DNA from: Gymnorhina tibicen
Taxonomy: Eukaryota > Chordata > Aves > Passeriformes > Artamidae
Assembly (NCBI GenBank): GCA_013399875.1
Contig: VXAZ01004033.1
Span: 125,338-189,337 of the forward strand
Direction of reading: 5' to 3'
DNA: 64,000 bases
Part shown: positions 50,393-63,705 of the stretch, piece after piece
How the letters are laid out: every line of letters starts with the position of its first letter
Position numbering within the stretch: the first letter of the stretch is position 1
Notes under the pieces: model-generated
Seen by the model: only the letters and a program-made list of their open reading frames with translations
What the model was told of the DNA's origin: nothing
Databases searched by the model: none
Position numbers and translations under genes: made by a program

Positions 50393-53300
50393 CACCTTTC
50401 TTGTTCCTCCTGTCATCAGGAGTGAATACAAGAGTGCTCCTCAAAAGGCATAAGTACACTTCCATAAATTTCTGGAGGGGCAGACTGTGAAGTTCTGAAA
50501 TGGATTTCTAACAGGTTAAAGGCATGGGTCCTGGGATTTTGAGCAGACCAGTTTGTAAAATACAATTTCATGTTTTATTGTACTCTCAACAAATCATCAG
50601 TGGTGAAAGTGTATGTTGCTATGGAGTACAATAGCAATACTGATTTATTAATAATGAATCTATTTTTTTTTGTAAGATTTGGAACTCAAGAGGTCATTTC
50701 AGATCCATTCCAAATCCCACTATTTCAGTCATAATTGCAAAAGGTGCAGGATTAATGTACTTGCTCTGCTTGGACCATCTGGCAGATTTCTGAGTTTTGC
50801 AGTTTGTTGATCTTCAGAGTCACTCTGCAAATTATACAAAATAAATATTTCTGAACTCTGCAGCAGTTACATGATTAGTTAACATGTTAAAAAACAGAAC
50901 AATAGAAATGCAGAGGTTCTACTAATAAAGGCTGAGGCTTCATATTAACAAGAAAATAATTAGGAAGTCTAGAGAATGCAAGGATTTATTTAATATAAAT
51001 AAACACATTTTTCTGCAATGTTTGACTGGACTGTTCCATCTTCTGATGTTTTTCTGAGGTGCACCTCTGTAAAACAGTTAAATGCAATTGGTCAGCTACC
51101 CTTTGATGTCTGACAGGAGCATTATAAAGCAAGAAATAAGGCTCTTACAATGCCCTGCAAACAAGGAAATAGTCACTGCTGGTGAAATTGTATCAGACTT
51201 GCTTCTTGAAAGTAAGACAAGCTGTACTGAAACTTCATTGAGGAGGGATTTCTGCCAGACTAATAGCTAATTAGCCAGAATGGCTGTGCCTTGGACATGA
51301 CACCATTAGATGGTCCCCCTGACAACTGTGACTAAGGACACAAACAGCTGCGGGTATGGTCCTTAAATCCGCAGGAGCCTTGAGGCAATGCTCATTGAAG
51401 CAAGCAGTCATTGGCTTTATGTGGAAAGACATATATAGCTAAACAGGGCACACTCCAGTCGCTAATGCATTTACCTCTGCAACGCCAAAAGTGTGACATA
51501 TATTTGTATACATAAGGTAATTAATTACTTTCAAGATTAAACTGCTGCTGATTTTTTTATTCGCATACAAGAAGTCAGAAGAACAACTTGTTAATAAAAT
51601 CTGGTCCCCTGGTATTACTACCAATATGCTGCCCTTCATAGATTTCTGGAGTCACTTTATGTAAGACCCTGTGTGGTGGTTGCTTCTTTAAGTAAAAGTT
51701 TAACATTTTCGTGAGCAAGAATACAGAGCATGCTGGATGAGAACTAAGCACACAGCCTGCAAAACCCTTCGCTAGCATGCCCAAAAGAACTCAGCCTGCA
51801 TTTTAGCTGATGACCACACATCTAGGATACAGGCTCACACTTGATACACCTACAAGTTCTTAAATCTTGTGGTTTTTTAATTTCTAGTCCCTAAATCCAT
51901 GAGAGTTTATTAATTAAATATGTAATTCTTTTTAATGAAATAAAATTTATATGTGTTTGCATTTACATTTTTCAAAACTTCTCCCCACTCTGAGATTGTT
52001 GTATTCATATACACACTATAACAATGCACAATCTGATAAGGTAAAAACTCATCAAAATTATTTCCATACAAAACAAATCAATATGCAAATAACATGTCCC
52101 ACTCCATCCATTTAGCCAATACCCTGAGTAATTTAAACAGCAGTGCTTCAGGCCCTTTGAATACAAATGAAAGGAAACAGCTGGTGATACACAATTGCAC
52201 ATGGGCAAACTTTTTCAATAATGGATTTTTTTCATCATCAAATTGCTCAGAAACTACTTCTTAAATTTTGTTATGCTTAAGTCATTCAAACTTTGAGAGT
52301 AGCAAGAAATTACCTGTAGCATTGATTACCACAGACATGAACTACCAGTGGTTTGTGATCAGCTGCACTGATACTGATCTCTGGAAGAAAAAGTGTTGGT
52401 TTTGATACCTTCCACACAAGTATTTAGTGACTTGTCTCCTTGAAAAAAGTTGGGCCACACAGCTTTGTGGAACGGTATTTAGGAGAAATCTGTCCACTAA
52501 TCATGAAAAAGCTTGTATCCAGGTGCAAGCACAGAATTCCCCAAAGATCACATTCTTTGAATGCAAATCTCTGCCAAAGCATTGCTACAGGTGAGTGCTA
52601 GGACTTCAGGGAAAGGAGCTGGGACCTGCATTTACCCTTTGATTTGGCCAGGTGGTTCCCACCTCCATACATCTCCTCCACCCCAACCCTAGATAAACTG
52701 TCAAGAAGACAAATTAATATCTGCACCTAATCCTCACATACCAAGAAGAAATATTTATAGGAACCAGAAGGGGAGCTAGTCTACCAAAAACTTGATGGAA
52801 TGGTATTCAAGCTACAAATGTAGAATAGATATGCAGAATCCGTGATTCTTCTGAGGTACACTCAGGCTTAGAGAGCCTTGAGTTAAAATATTTATGGAGT
52901 CATTAGGGGGAAAAACCCTGCACAGGATACCCCAAGACCTCTGGGATATCAAGATATCATCCAGAGCATTCTTCTGCTCTGAAACAGGTTCAAAGATATT
53001 TTGAGGGTCCTTCCCACGTACCTCCAGTTTCCTTTTATGCCCACTCAAACACAGATCTCTCAATGTTTCTTGTTAACCAGTGAGATAGCCTAAAATCTTT
53101 TTTGTGCTAGCCTGTCTTCAGCTCGTCCAGTTTTGTTTAAGCCCTACCATCTCTTGTTTTACTCTGTATGGACTTAAAGTAGAGCTGAGCCTGCCTTCTT
53201 CATAAGAGTGTTTTATATACTAAAATAATGTAAAGCATACTCCCAGTCATGATTTTTTTAAACACTTAATAAAACTGTTTCCTGCAAGTTTCCATATAGG

Positions 53301-53619
53301 TCATGCTTTATTCTTGATGCTTTAAAACAGGTAAAAATCAGATAATTTATCAACTTCTCTTTTTCAGTTTTTGTTTTGTCTTTTGTTTTTGTTTTTTGTC
53401 TTTTTTTAGACACATTATTCTTTGTGTTTGTCTGGCTTTTCTCTGAGCAGTGGATGTCAGTATTCCATCTGAGAAATCACTGATGCTGAGAATATGAAAT
53501 AAGTTTCCAGTTTCTGCATACGCATTGTGTTAATCAACTTGTATTTAGTCTCTAGTCCACATTAAACACTCACCCCTTCCACACTGCCTGCAGCCTAACC
53601 AGTTTTTCCTCTATTTTTT
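50393..53619. other. Non-coding AT-rich stretch, no gene seen
   Basis: Only short frames occur. A T-rich tract lies at 53361-53408. The part 53070-53210 has some words that might continue the antisense CR1 found further right, but they are too weak to call. Confidence 0.55.
53361..53408. repeat. T-rich simple repeat (TTTTGTC-like)
   Basis: T runs are separated by G or GTC. Low-complexity sequence. Confidence 0.8.
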
Positions 53620-53990
53620 GCTCCTGTCATTCTTTTTAAATGCAGTACTTCGTACTCTGCTTTACGGAATATCACCTCAGTGGTTTGGGGCTATTTCTCC
53701 AAATTATCAAGATCACTTTGAACTGGACACTTTTTAAAAAGTATTTGCAGTTGTTTTTCCCTTTGGTGTCATCTGTAGATTTTGGAAGAAGGTTATTGTC
53801 CATCATTCTAACAGTTTTAATGCTGGTATTGCCTATTACTGAGTCAAGAAGAGAGACTCATGGGCCCCTCCTTGATATGCCCTCTAGTTTGACAGAATCC
53901 TGTAATCACTCTTTGACAGCAGTTTGGAGCAGTGATGCACTCACCCTATAATAATTTTATAGGTTATGATCCATGTATAACTGTGATTAA
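53620..53990 (-). mobile_element. Ancient CR1 LINE fragment, antisense, reverse-transcriptase region
   Basis: Colinear phrases match antisense amniote CR1 ORF2: ggctatttctccaaattatc then aagatcactttgaactggac near 53688-53720, ttggtgtcatctgtagattt near 53763, actcatgggcccctccttga then gatatgccctctagtttgac near 53857-53893, taatcactctttgacagcag then gatgcactcaccctataata near 53905-53953. The order and spacing match the old family well. The open frame 53640-53951 is an antisense shadow of it. It is 5'- and 3'-incomplete. Confidence 0.85.
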
Positions 53991-54969
53991 AGCATTGCTC
54001 AAGGTATTAAATTAGACTGTTAAAGTCTCAAGATTGGCATTTGCATTCTTCCTCCCCGAGCACCCCCCGTTCGTGATGGCAGTATAAGCCAGAAGAAAGG
54101 TTGTGTGTATGCTAGTCATCTTAACATAAGAAGATTTGCTTACACTAAAACCTAAATTCAGATTTCCCTGGATTTAAAGTGCTGATTTTAAGAAATTTCT
54201 AACACCTAGATATTTCCACATGCCCACACAAATACTTGCTCCATTTTATCTACCTGTTTTCTCATAGTATTTCTTCATCAGAGGAAAAAAATTAACATAT
54301 GTTATTCCTTAATACTAAAAAAGAAATCCAAACACTACTGAAGTGTATTTCTGAGTCTGACAATAAAAGAATGATGATAAGGCTGCTACATTTAGCTTAA
54401 ATTATGTTGGTGGTTCAAGCACCCAAGGCTGGATTTTCCGCAGCAGTAGTACACTGCAAAGCCTGCAAGAATGTGATGACTTTGGCAGAACTAGGAGGGA
54501 GCAGAAAACTGAGTACTGGAAGAGGCCTTTCCACACCCTGAAGCAACTGCTTCCACTTCTGTCCCTCCTTTCCTGCCATGCATGCCTCTTCCGTATGGGA
54601 TATCACTTGCATCCTGGCTTCACCTTACCGGCATGGGGATAGGCACAGAAGTTATCTGCAAACCTTGGCAGAGCAGCACAAAGCAGGCAGCCAAGCCCTG
54701 CACTTTGGTTTAAGTTCCTGGCTTGGAGAGCTGTGGAAGGAGTGGCAAATATTCAAATGCAGTCTTTAAATACTTGGGATTGCTGGAGGAAGCAATTTCC
54801 CAGAACTTCTGGTGCATGTGGCCAACCCACATCATCTGACAGTGGTATTGTCACTGAGAGACCTTCATGGCAAATTAGAGGTAACTGAATGCCTGAATGA
54901 CGATGACACAAAAAGCCTGTTTAAAATACACCTGAGTTTTGCCCTGTCCCAGACTGTAGCCAACAGACT
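53991..54969. other. Non-coding stretch, no gene seen
   Basis: Short frames (54415-54612 minus, 54578-54769 plus) overlap and show no motif. The frame 54812-55180 starts here and runs into the next element; it is discussed under rejected items. Confidence 0.5.
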
Positions 54970-55080
54970 TGTATCTGTGGTTCTCAAAATTGTGATCTGT
55001 GGACCACTGGAGTTTGTGGCCTTTCATATAAGTACTCTGCAAATGATAACTAAACATCCTTCTCAGCGCAAGCCCCAGCA
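54970..55080. mobile_element. Possible old hAT (Charlie-like) DNA transposon end
   Basis: The phrase gtggttctcaaaattgtgat followed by ctgtggaccactggag resembles the terminal sequence of hAT-Charlie type elements (cagtggttctcaaa... then ...tggtccgtggaccactgg). The opposite terminal repeat and an 8-bp target duplication were not found, so this is a weak call. Confidence 0.25.
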
Positions 55081-58000
55081 ATCTGTTGCTAGTAGCCTGA
55101 AATATGTCATGTCACAAATAAACCTAAATGCTTCACCAAGACGCAGTGGAAATTTTTTTAAGGAGCTCACAAATGAGTAAATTTGAACATCTATTGCTGT
55201 TTACCATTGTAGCACGTAAGTATCCCTATATAAATTTATCTTAGTTTCAAACTTGTGGCATGTATTAATGATTAAGGTTATTTTAAATGTCTTTGCTATT
55301 CTATCACTTTGATCCAGGGAAAACAAAATACTGACACAGATAATAAATTTTTAAAGGTATTTTAAGTTACTTACAATTAAACAAGCTTATTTGTGTTTTC
55401 TCCAAAAGTTGCTTATATATTTAAAATAAATGCTATCTTGAGAAGGGATGAAATAGAATATTTCCATTAAAAGTAAAAGGCATAAAAATTTCCAGGACCT
55501 TTTATTCTGAGCAATCTCCTATTACTTATAATTTTCCCTGGATTGTTTCACTTTAATTTCTTTTTTTCTGTATCAAAAATTCCATGTTTAAAATTCACTA
55601 TGAAGAAAAAAACAGCAAAGGTTTTTTAACTAAAAGAAGCTATATGAAGTAAACCAAATTTTTTCTTCACTGCAAAGTCACAACACAGCTGTGTACACAA
55701 AATATAAAAGGAAAACAACAATGAAGTACATAGTGTTACATAAAATATAAGCAGAGCCTTGGAACATGGACATCCAGTTAAGCAAATGAGGGTGAAATAC
55801 GACAAATCTATCAAGACAACAGACTGCAAAAAAAAGGAATAAAATATTGCAGGTAAGTTTAGGAACATATTCTGCCACTCCTAATGAAAGGGTGTGGAAT
55901 GCTACTCAGAGAGGGCATTACCTTGTGAATAATCTCTTCCATTTCAGTTTATTCCCTGCATACTGATGCTGGAATTTGTTAACAAACTGCTGAACATCAG
56001 AAAACCTGTAAGAATCGATGTTATTTGTCCAGGTTGTCTGAAATCACGCAAGAATTCTGTTTACTCTGTTGCAAACAGAAATACATAGTTGCTCAGTGAT
56101 ATTAGCTCCTATACTGGAAAAATGAAGCATTGAGCTTTTGTCCAGTTTATGCAATTGTTTTGCCCTGACTCCAGAACACCAATTTAGCTAAATTCATTTT
56201 AAACAGAAGGATAAAACTTTGAAATGAGCATGATATGCAGCTAGAATCATCAAGACTTCTTTAAAGAAAAGTATTCACTCACATGTTGAGCTGAATTCTT
56301 CAAAGGCATCTTCCAGATGAGAATTTCCAAAGGAATACAATTTTTAAAATTTTATATTTATATGTATATCTGCATGTTTTTCTCTGAACACAATGTCATT
56401 GTTCTACTAATAACTGGGTCACATTAAATACCTAATCAGGAGCAAAGAGCCTCATTACCCCTAAAGTAATTCCTAAAAAAACTCCTAGGTAGTTTTTCTG
56501 GGAATACAGATGTCATGAACAAAGCACATTGAGGCAATTTCAATTGCATATGTTTTAAACTCAGTTACAAGGTTCCAAAGATGCCTGTAAAAAATATCAT
56601 CTTCTCTCACCACATGCATGGTTCTCTCACATAGGTCTCTCTGTATTTAGTGTAGCGCTCTACGTTGGTCAGAAATCTGATGATAAAGTGAGAAAATAAT
56701 TTGATTATACCATCTCTTACTGGTACATGCCCATGTGTTTCATCCCCCCTAGAACTGCCCACTCATGCCTCCTGGCATCAGCCTCAAGGAGGAAATCTTA
56801 TGATGGCTCAGTTAATTAAAAGCATTCCAATGGGAGAAAACGGTGTGTAATAACATGCAAAAGGCACGGAAAGGTTTTGAGGGGGAGAGAAAAGTAACAA
56901 GGATTAAAGTGACAAGGTTAGAGATTATCCCAAGCAGCTAAGCTAGTTCAAAGGTGTATGCTACATGAACAACTGCAACCAAACTCTTTCAAACGTAGCT
57001 TTAGAATCTTACAGAATCTTTTAGGGTAGAGTGCATTTTTTTTTTTTTTTCTTCTCATGTTAGGCTTTTATTTTAGTTGTAATCAAGCCCGAGGAGGAGG
57101 AAATTGGTTGAAAAGAATAGACAAAAAAGTGAGAGGAGAATTTATGGAAAGAGAAAAAAGCCAGATATACAAGCATGGAATTTGGGATAGGATCTAGGCA
57201 GCAAAACAATAGATTATTGGAGATGGGAGAAATCAGAGGGACAAAAAAAGAGAGGAGAGAGAGACAGAGAAAAGAAAAAGTAGCATGTTCATGATAATCT
57301 TCATAAACCCCATTTACGTCACTGAAGTATGTCATCCTCAAACCTCTATTAGCTTATAATTGCTTTTATACTTTCTAACTTTATCAAGATAAGCCTGAAA
57401 AACTAAAATAAATGTGTATAGCTCAATTTAAAAATTTTCTTTACACATTATTGGATGTATAACACCTCGCCCTTAATGACTCAAGAAAACTGTGTTAGCA
57501 TGAATAAAATAGATGCTACCTGCTCTTCTTCTGTTGTAGACTGTGTTTGCCTTTCCAGATATACAAGAATTTGGTTGTTTTAAACTGTTATTTTTTTTAT
57601 TTTCTCAAAGCTTTTTATAACGCATGCCGATTCTGGTTTTAGCTATTTTATACAATATGTTTATAATGATATTTTATCAAAAGGATATTATTACTTGTGT
57701 GGGTGTGAAAAGGTTGGTTGTAGACCAGCATGATGAAAAGAAAACAGATTTGGCTTTATTTGGATTGAAATACTGAGAAATAAGGAGAATATAATTTCCA
57801 GGCCGATCACTACCACCTGCCTACAAATTTGGCTGGCAAAGAAAAACTTCCTAAAATTGCTCAGCTGCAGTTCTTCATACACAGCACATTCAGCAAGTGA
57901 AGTCTCAGACAGCCGAAATATTAGAGTGGTTTTATGGAGACACAGTGCCTAATTTTGACAAATAAAAAGAGAACACATCTCTACTTTTATTGAGGTATGC

Positions 58001-59124
58001 TGTCAATGTCATGCTGGTCAAAGCTGCTTCACTCTCTGTACTGTTCATTGATTTCTTCATAATTTATCCTCTCAGAGAAGCTGAAAACTGTTTCAATTAG
58101 GTAAAACTCTCCTTTAGACCTCCTTCAGTCTTAAAGTAGGTTGCTGTTTTCCTATACAGAATCCTCATAACTTCCAGAAGCTTACTCAGTCAAAAAGACT
58201 GGATGTATTTCTTAATTAAAGCCTTTGCACTCAGTCTTTGCCTTTCCTCTCCTCTACTCCAATTTCTCCTTCTACACCCCACCCCACAGCAGCTGTCAAC
58301 AATTTATTTTCATCCAGGGGAGTAGAAAAAGGAATAAATTTTCACAGTCAGACTGAATGTCTTGTCCAGCTGCCTTCAAAAGAGAGAAATTTACAGTATA
58401 CATTCTGCCACATCACTTTATAAGTGTTGCACTTTATCAGGAGCAATGTATCGACAGGTTCCCATCAGGTGTGCTAGGGTTCACAGAAGCTGTAGAAATT
58501 CTTCGTGTTGCTTGGAGAAAGATTAAACTTTTTTGAGTGCAAGAGAAATCAAAAGATGATGCTTCACTTTTGTTCTCACTTTATTTCCTACCATAACCAA
58601 ACCAATTTTGTTGCCCAGTGCACGAGGAGTAATCTCAGATAGTTGTAAACTATTGGAAAAAAAAAAAAAAGAAAACAGTAAGTGGGCAGAATTGATGCGG
58701 CCTTCAAATACTTTCTATGTAGAAACATTTTCCCTATAAGAAGACTTACTTTTCTTCATAATCTGCATTTTCCCTCAGAGGAGAACTGCCCTGCCCTCAT
58801 TATCCACAGAATCAAAGTCTCATCATTCCCCATTTGTGTCTTTGCTCAGTATTAAGTTTGTATTTAAGACTGAAAGTAAAAAGTGCTGTGTCTTTTGACT
58901 TCTGTAGTAGATGGTGGAATTGATTTATTATTTAAGCATAAGACATTAATTGTAAACAGGGTAATGGAGACCTGAAAGTTCTTTTCCTTCCATCTACCCA
59001 AAGATTTCTCAGAAGAGGAAACCGAAAAAGGGAGTAAATTGCTTTTATGACAGATGATGGAAAACATAAAAGAGGAACAGAAAGGGACTAATGGCTGGCC
59101 ATGAGTCTTACATGCTTTTATTAT
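55081..59124. other. Non-coding AT-rich stretch, no gene seen
   Basis: No recognised retroelement. A T run lies at 57038-57050 and an A run at 58659-58672. Overlapping minus-strand frames at 55626-55878 are rich in hydrophobic residues because of T-rich codons, which is a composition effect. Confidence 0.55.
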
Positions 59125-59500
59125 GCTAGAGAAACTTCTTTCAAAACAGGAAACATGTCCTAAGGAGGGAATTGCTTGTGATTTGCAGCATCACACCAGG
59201 GCCTGGCCCTGCCAGCTGTGCATATGTGGCAGGAACAGCCAGGACAGCAACGTGATGCCCTTGCTGGCAGCCAGTGGGAAGGAATGCAGAGCATTTGGCT
59301 GCATCTGGGGACCAGCTCCCATAACACTGGCAGCTGCCATTTAAGCCCAGCTTAGCACCCTGAGCTCCACTATCCATGTGGAGATCCAAGCCTGCAAGTG
59401 ATGTTACCCTCCTCACAGAGGGGCAGGAAAGCAAACAGCTGGTCTGTGAGGTGCTACACCAAGAAAAACACCTTTCTGAAAGGAGGTGCTGAGCATTCAT
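59125..59500. other. GC-rich block without CpG enrichment, unidentified
   Basis: A block markedly richer in GC than its surroundings but with almost no CpG, so it is not a CpG-island promoter. Frames occur on both strands (59123-59344 plus, 59141-59500 minus, up to 119 codons), as GC richness makes stop codons rarer. It could be an old retroelement piece or an ordinary fluctuation. No consensus recognised. Confidence 0.4.
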
Positions 59501-62499
59501 CTACCTTGTTTTCTTCCTTTCTCCTTTTAATAACACATAATCCATTAAGTAAAAAAGATTACTGGTTGCAACAGAAGAGATATAGCCTCACATCACATTA
59601 AAATGTGAAATTTAAATTTTATGGATGGGACATGATCTGGCTTTTCTTAGCAACATTTCTGAATCTTATAAAAGCTATTGCTCTCAGCACACTCCTGGAA
59701 AAATTGCTACAGGTATTCAGAAAGGGGTGAAGCAGGGGAATATGTATTAACTTTTTTAAAGGGAATTCAAGAAGCTAATGTTTTCATGGTCTTTTGTATT
59801 CAAATTCAGTGTAAAATTAATAATCTAAACATTTTCATGTAGTCCTCCTATTTTGACAGACAAAATCGAAAGTAAGTAAAAGCAATGTACACTCTGGTTG
59901 TGCCAGCAGAGAGATGAACCTGTTCTCAAGCTCATGTTCTGCTTTGACACATCCAGCTATGCAATTCAACTTTTAAAATTTACAAACATTTTTAATTGAC
60001 TAATACACTAACTAATACACAAGCTTTTAATCCATAGATTTAGTTGGGCATTCACAAGGAAATCTGACCAATTGTGTCTGATTTACACGTACAATTCCAG
60101 ACACGGGACGGTTTTGTTGCTGCTGATGTTGCCATTATAATTTAGCCTGTATTAATAGTTGCAAATGCTTTTCAAAACAGTGTTTGCATCAAAAAAAAAT
60201 TATTTTGGAGAAGCCAAGAAAGTTTAATGATTTGGATGAATACATTATAGAGAAAGAAGGAGCCAAGTACAGAACTCTCTTTTATGAACCAATCAGGTTT
60301 TAAAAGATGGGAACTTTGCAATAGGCAGCTTAATCCATTTTGAAAAAGATAAATAAAACTTGTTTTCAAAAGTAGAGAGCATGCCACATTTCCTGCTAAT
60401 TTCCCTAAGCACTGCCACACTAAGAATTCTGCTTCCAATAGATATGAGGGTTTGAGAGTTTATCTGTTGACACGGCAACTGTCTTTGGAGCTTAAAATTA
60501 AATATTGCTCATCTTCAACAACAGAGAGCACAGAAATAAATGCCAGTATTTCTAGGTACAGATACACTAAAATTAGACCAAAACACAAACCACTGTAACA
60601 TGACATTTGGCAAAAACAATTGCTATTTATGCTAGCAGCCTATGGTGAGTGGATTTCAGCCTGTAACGAAGATACCTAAATCCTGAATGGATTTAAATGC
60701 CAAACTTTATATTATTATCCTCTATGGCATGCTGTGTATCAGATTACAGTTCTTAACACTCTTTTTTTCTCCCATTTTGCGTAGTTCTAGCTGGAAGCAA
60801 GTCTGAAATTCAGCAATTTGAAGTTTTCCTCCAGGACTGCTTTTAGCAGAAAATTGGGGTTTAGCTGTCATAGCAGCTGACTTTTCAACAAGAGATTAAA
60901 TATTTCTTTTGTCAGGAAATGTGAATACCTGAATATTAAAAAAAAAAAAAATTAGTCTTCTCAGAACTGCTGTGAAGTATTTCTTGGGAATTAGAGTTTA
61001 ACTGCCTCAGGTCTCCATCAGCAGTAGCACCATAATGCCTTGGGAAGAGGGAAGGTTATGTTATATCCCTAGACACGTGATATAATGGTGTGCAACTACA
61101 TCAACAGAGGAGAATGTGGACACAAAGCATCAGATGCAAAATTTCAACAGACATGCAGCCCACTTTGTTAGACAAAATTTTCCAATATAAATCTTTCTAT
61201 TGTTAACATACTGGGGTTTTGGTGTGTTTGGATTTTTTTTGGTTTTTTGAGGTGGTTTTGTTTTCGTTTTTGTTTTGTTTTTTTTTTTTCAGGGAGGAGG
61301 TATCACAGAGAGCAGAGTGCTGGCAAAGAAGTAGCTGAAATTTCACTGAAAAGTCCTTTTAACTTTTTTTCCAATTTAAAACCAGCTTTTCAGAAGCCAT
61401 AGTAACTATTCTCTCATTTCTATATTGAATAAACCCTAAAATGAATCTGAATTCAAGCTGTTAAGTTTTGCCTGACTACAATTTATCCCTAGTTGACTGC
61501 ATATTTCTGGGGAGGGTTGTTGTCATTGCATAGTCTTTGCTTAAACATTACCCAGGTTTCATGTTTTCTCTTAAGAAGTCCCAACCATCCTTACTCAATA
61601 GGTCACTGATTTATGGAGCAAGACTGGGCAGACCCTGGTAAAAGAAACTTATTTGAAAGTCTGCTTCAACTCATATCCAAACCATGTCACATTTTATGAG
61701 AGGCAAATATATACTCAGTTTTTTTAGGTAAGTATTTTCCATTTTCTGGATTCAATATTCTAGAAAAAAGGAGAATTAAAAACTGGATGGAGACTTACAC
61801 AAAACCTTTTTTGGGGGAAGACAATTACATTTGAAGCTATTTTTGTACTGCTTCAGGAATTCCAGGCACTTTGATTGTGCAGTGGATGTTGATGTCAGCC
61901 TCAAAACTTCACTTCTTCACCCCTGAAGAAGTGTTGGTTGTTAACACAGGTTCCCTATTGCCCTTGTACAAAATATGCTGCAGTCTTTTTTCTCTTTAGG
62001 TCTACAGTGAGCAGTAACCTGAAGCATCACATCAGGGAAGGGCTAAGCAAATTAGCTCAAACCAGATTCCACGAAAAAAATTGCTGGGGGATTTTTCCAT
62101 CTTCCATGCTCAAATATGGATAGCAAGCAGAATGAAATGCACTGAGATTGCAATAAAAGAGAGTATGTAGTCTTTCCGGTGAGCTAAAAGAAGTAGGTAC
62201 CAAATGAAACTACCATTAAAAATGAAGGAGCAGCATGCAGAAACGTGAGTTTTATTAGATTTTGTTTTTATGACAAAGATGTGATCAAATGGGCAGTGAT
62301 TTGCAGCTTTCCTTAATGAGAGGGACAAAAGCTGTGCTACCTGGTGGGAACAAGGATGACTTACTGCTGAAAGGCACTGGTAATGTCCCAACTACTCATT
62401 TTCATTTCAAATCATCAATATTTGAAGTCAAGATACTCTAGCTGTTTAATTTCAAAAAGAAAAGATCCCCTAAAAAAGTTTTGTGTAAGCTTTCATACA
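59501..62499. other. Non-coding AT-rich stretch, no gene seen
   Basis: Only short frames occur. An A run lies at 60938-60950 and a GT/T-rich tract at 61213-61290. No repeat family or RNA gene recognised. Confidence 0.55.
61213..61290. repeat. T/GT-rich low-complexity tract
   Basis: T runs up to 13 long are spaced by G or GG and end in CAG at 61290-61292. It looks like a long pyrimidine-rich tract before an AG, but no open exon follows. Confidence 0.8.
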
Positions 62500-63150
62500 G
62501 CTTTTCCACCCCTGGGAGAGGCAGGCAGTGTGATTGTAGTTGGGCAGGGCTGTGAGGGAACTCTGTGACTGTTCATGGCTATCAGCAAGCCGACAGTGGA
62601 CTCCCACAGCCCAAAGGCTGCTTCCTGGAGTTGTGGCAGGGAGCAAAGGGAAGTGTCTGGCCCCAGGACAGGCAGGTGGGCTCCAGAAGCATGTCCTGCA
62701 CACCAGCCAGCATGTCTACCTGCCCCTCTCCTTCCATAGCCCCCCCAGTGCCCTTCCCCTTTTGGTCCCAGCCACAAGCCTGGTGTGATACTTTGACAAG
62801 AAACCCACATGCTCAGCTTTGCTGCAGCAGGGGTTTAGTAGCTTCCACGAGGATGAGGAAGAAGGATGATCTTGGAGAAGCAGAGCTGTGCCAGTGGGGT
62901 GAGGCAGGCCCATGCCAGTGCATGCAGTGCACCACGGGAGGAGGGACAGCATCAGCCGATATTCCCGACTGGCTGAAGCTTGGTGCCTGAGACAGCACAA
63001 TGGGAGCAGGGTGGGCAGAGGTCAGCAGGGGCTGTCAGCAGGCTGCCAACACAAAGTGGCTGCAGAGACCATTTGCCAGAAATGAGAAGTGCAGTGGTGC
63101 AGGTTGCTTGTGGGCAATGGATAGGTATAAGGCAGGCGGCAGCGTTATGA
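62500..63150. other. GC-rich, CpG-poor block with overlapping open frames, unidentified
   Basis: Five or more frames overlap on both strands, the longest 62565-62990 plus (141 codons), with minus-strand frames at 62470-62810 and 62716-63000. None has a recognised motif, signal peptide or membrane segment. The plus-strand frame has runs such as a proline- and serine-rich stretch that follow base composition. CpGs are few, so it is not a typical promoter island. It may be an old GC-rich retroelement fragment, an untranslated exon, or chance. No splice or poly(A) signals support a gene. Confidence 0.4.
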
Positions 63151-63705
63151 ATTATTTCCTCTCATCCAAACATTTAGGAATCATTTGGAAGGGGTGATGT
63201 TAAATGTGGGTAATGTATTAACTAAGACATCTAGCATGAAGCAAGTGGTCAAGGTTTGATTTTCTGGTTGCTGCTGTATCTATATATCTGTATCTACACC
63301 CCTTCTTGCAGTCCTTGCAGTCAGAGCAACCATACCTTTAACTCACTCAAGTCAGGCACCTAGACCAGTGTGCTGTTTCCCAGCTTTATCTGTACAGCAC
63401 TCCTATACACCTTCCCATAAAGTAGATCTGCTTAGATAATGACATTTCAGTATCTGTTGATGTCATAGCTAAAATAATGTGTCAAATGTGTTGGACAAGG
63501 GCATGTTGATGTGGGAAAACTAAAAAAACAATGGTGATTTATAAAATAAATTATTGGTTTTTATGTAATTTATATTCATACATTGGGGAGTTGTAATATG
63601 TTACATCACAGATAAATACAAAATGTGCAGTTGTAGTTGAGAAAATATAAAGTTCTATAAGCAATATGGTATTTTAAAGTATATTATATAAGTTACAGTA
63701 TTAGA
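63151..63705. other. Non-coding AT-rich stretch, nothing recognised
   Basis: The last 250 bases before the CR1 are very AT-rich. No frame of note occurs. Confidence 0.6.

Noticed and set aside
53640..53951. 103-codon plus-strand frame
   Set aside because: Antisense shadow of an ancient CR1 reverse-transcriptase fragment.
54812..55180. 122-codon plus-strand frame
   Set aside because: No recognised motif or splice partners, an overlapping frame on the other strand, and its middle overlaps a possible DNA-transposon end.
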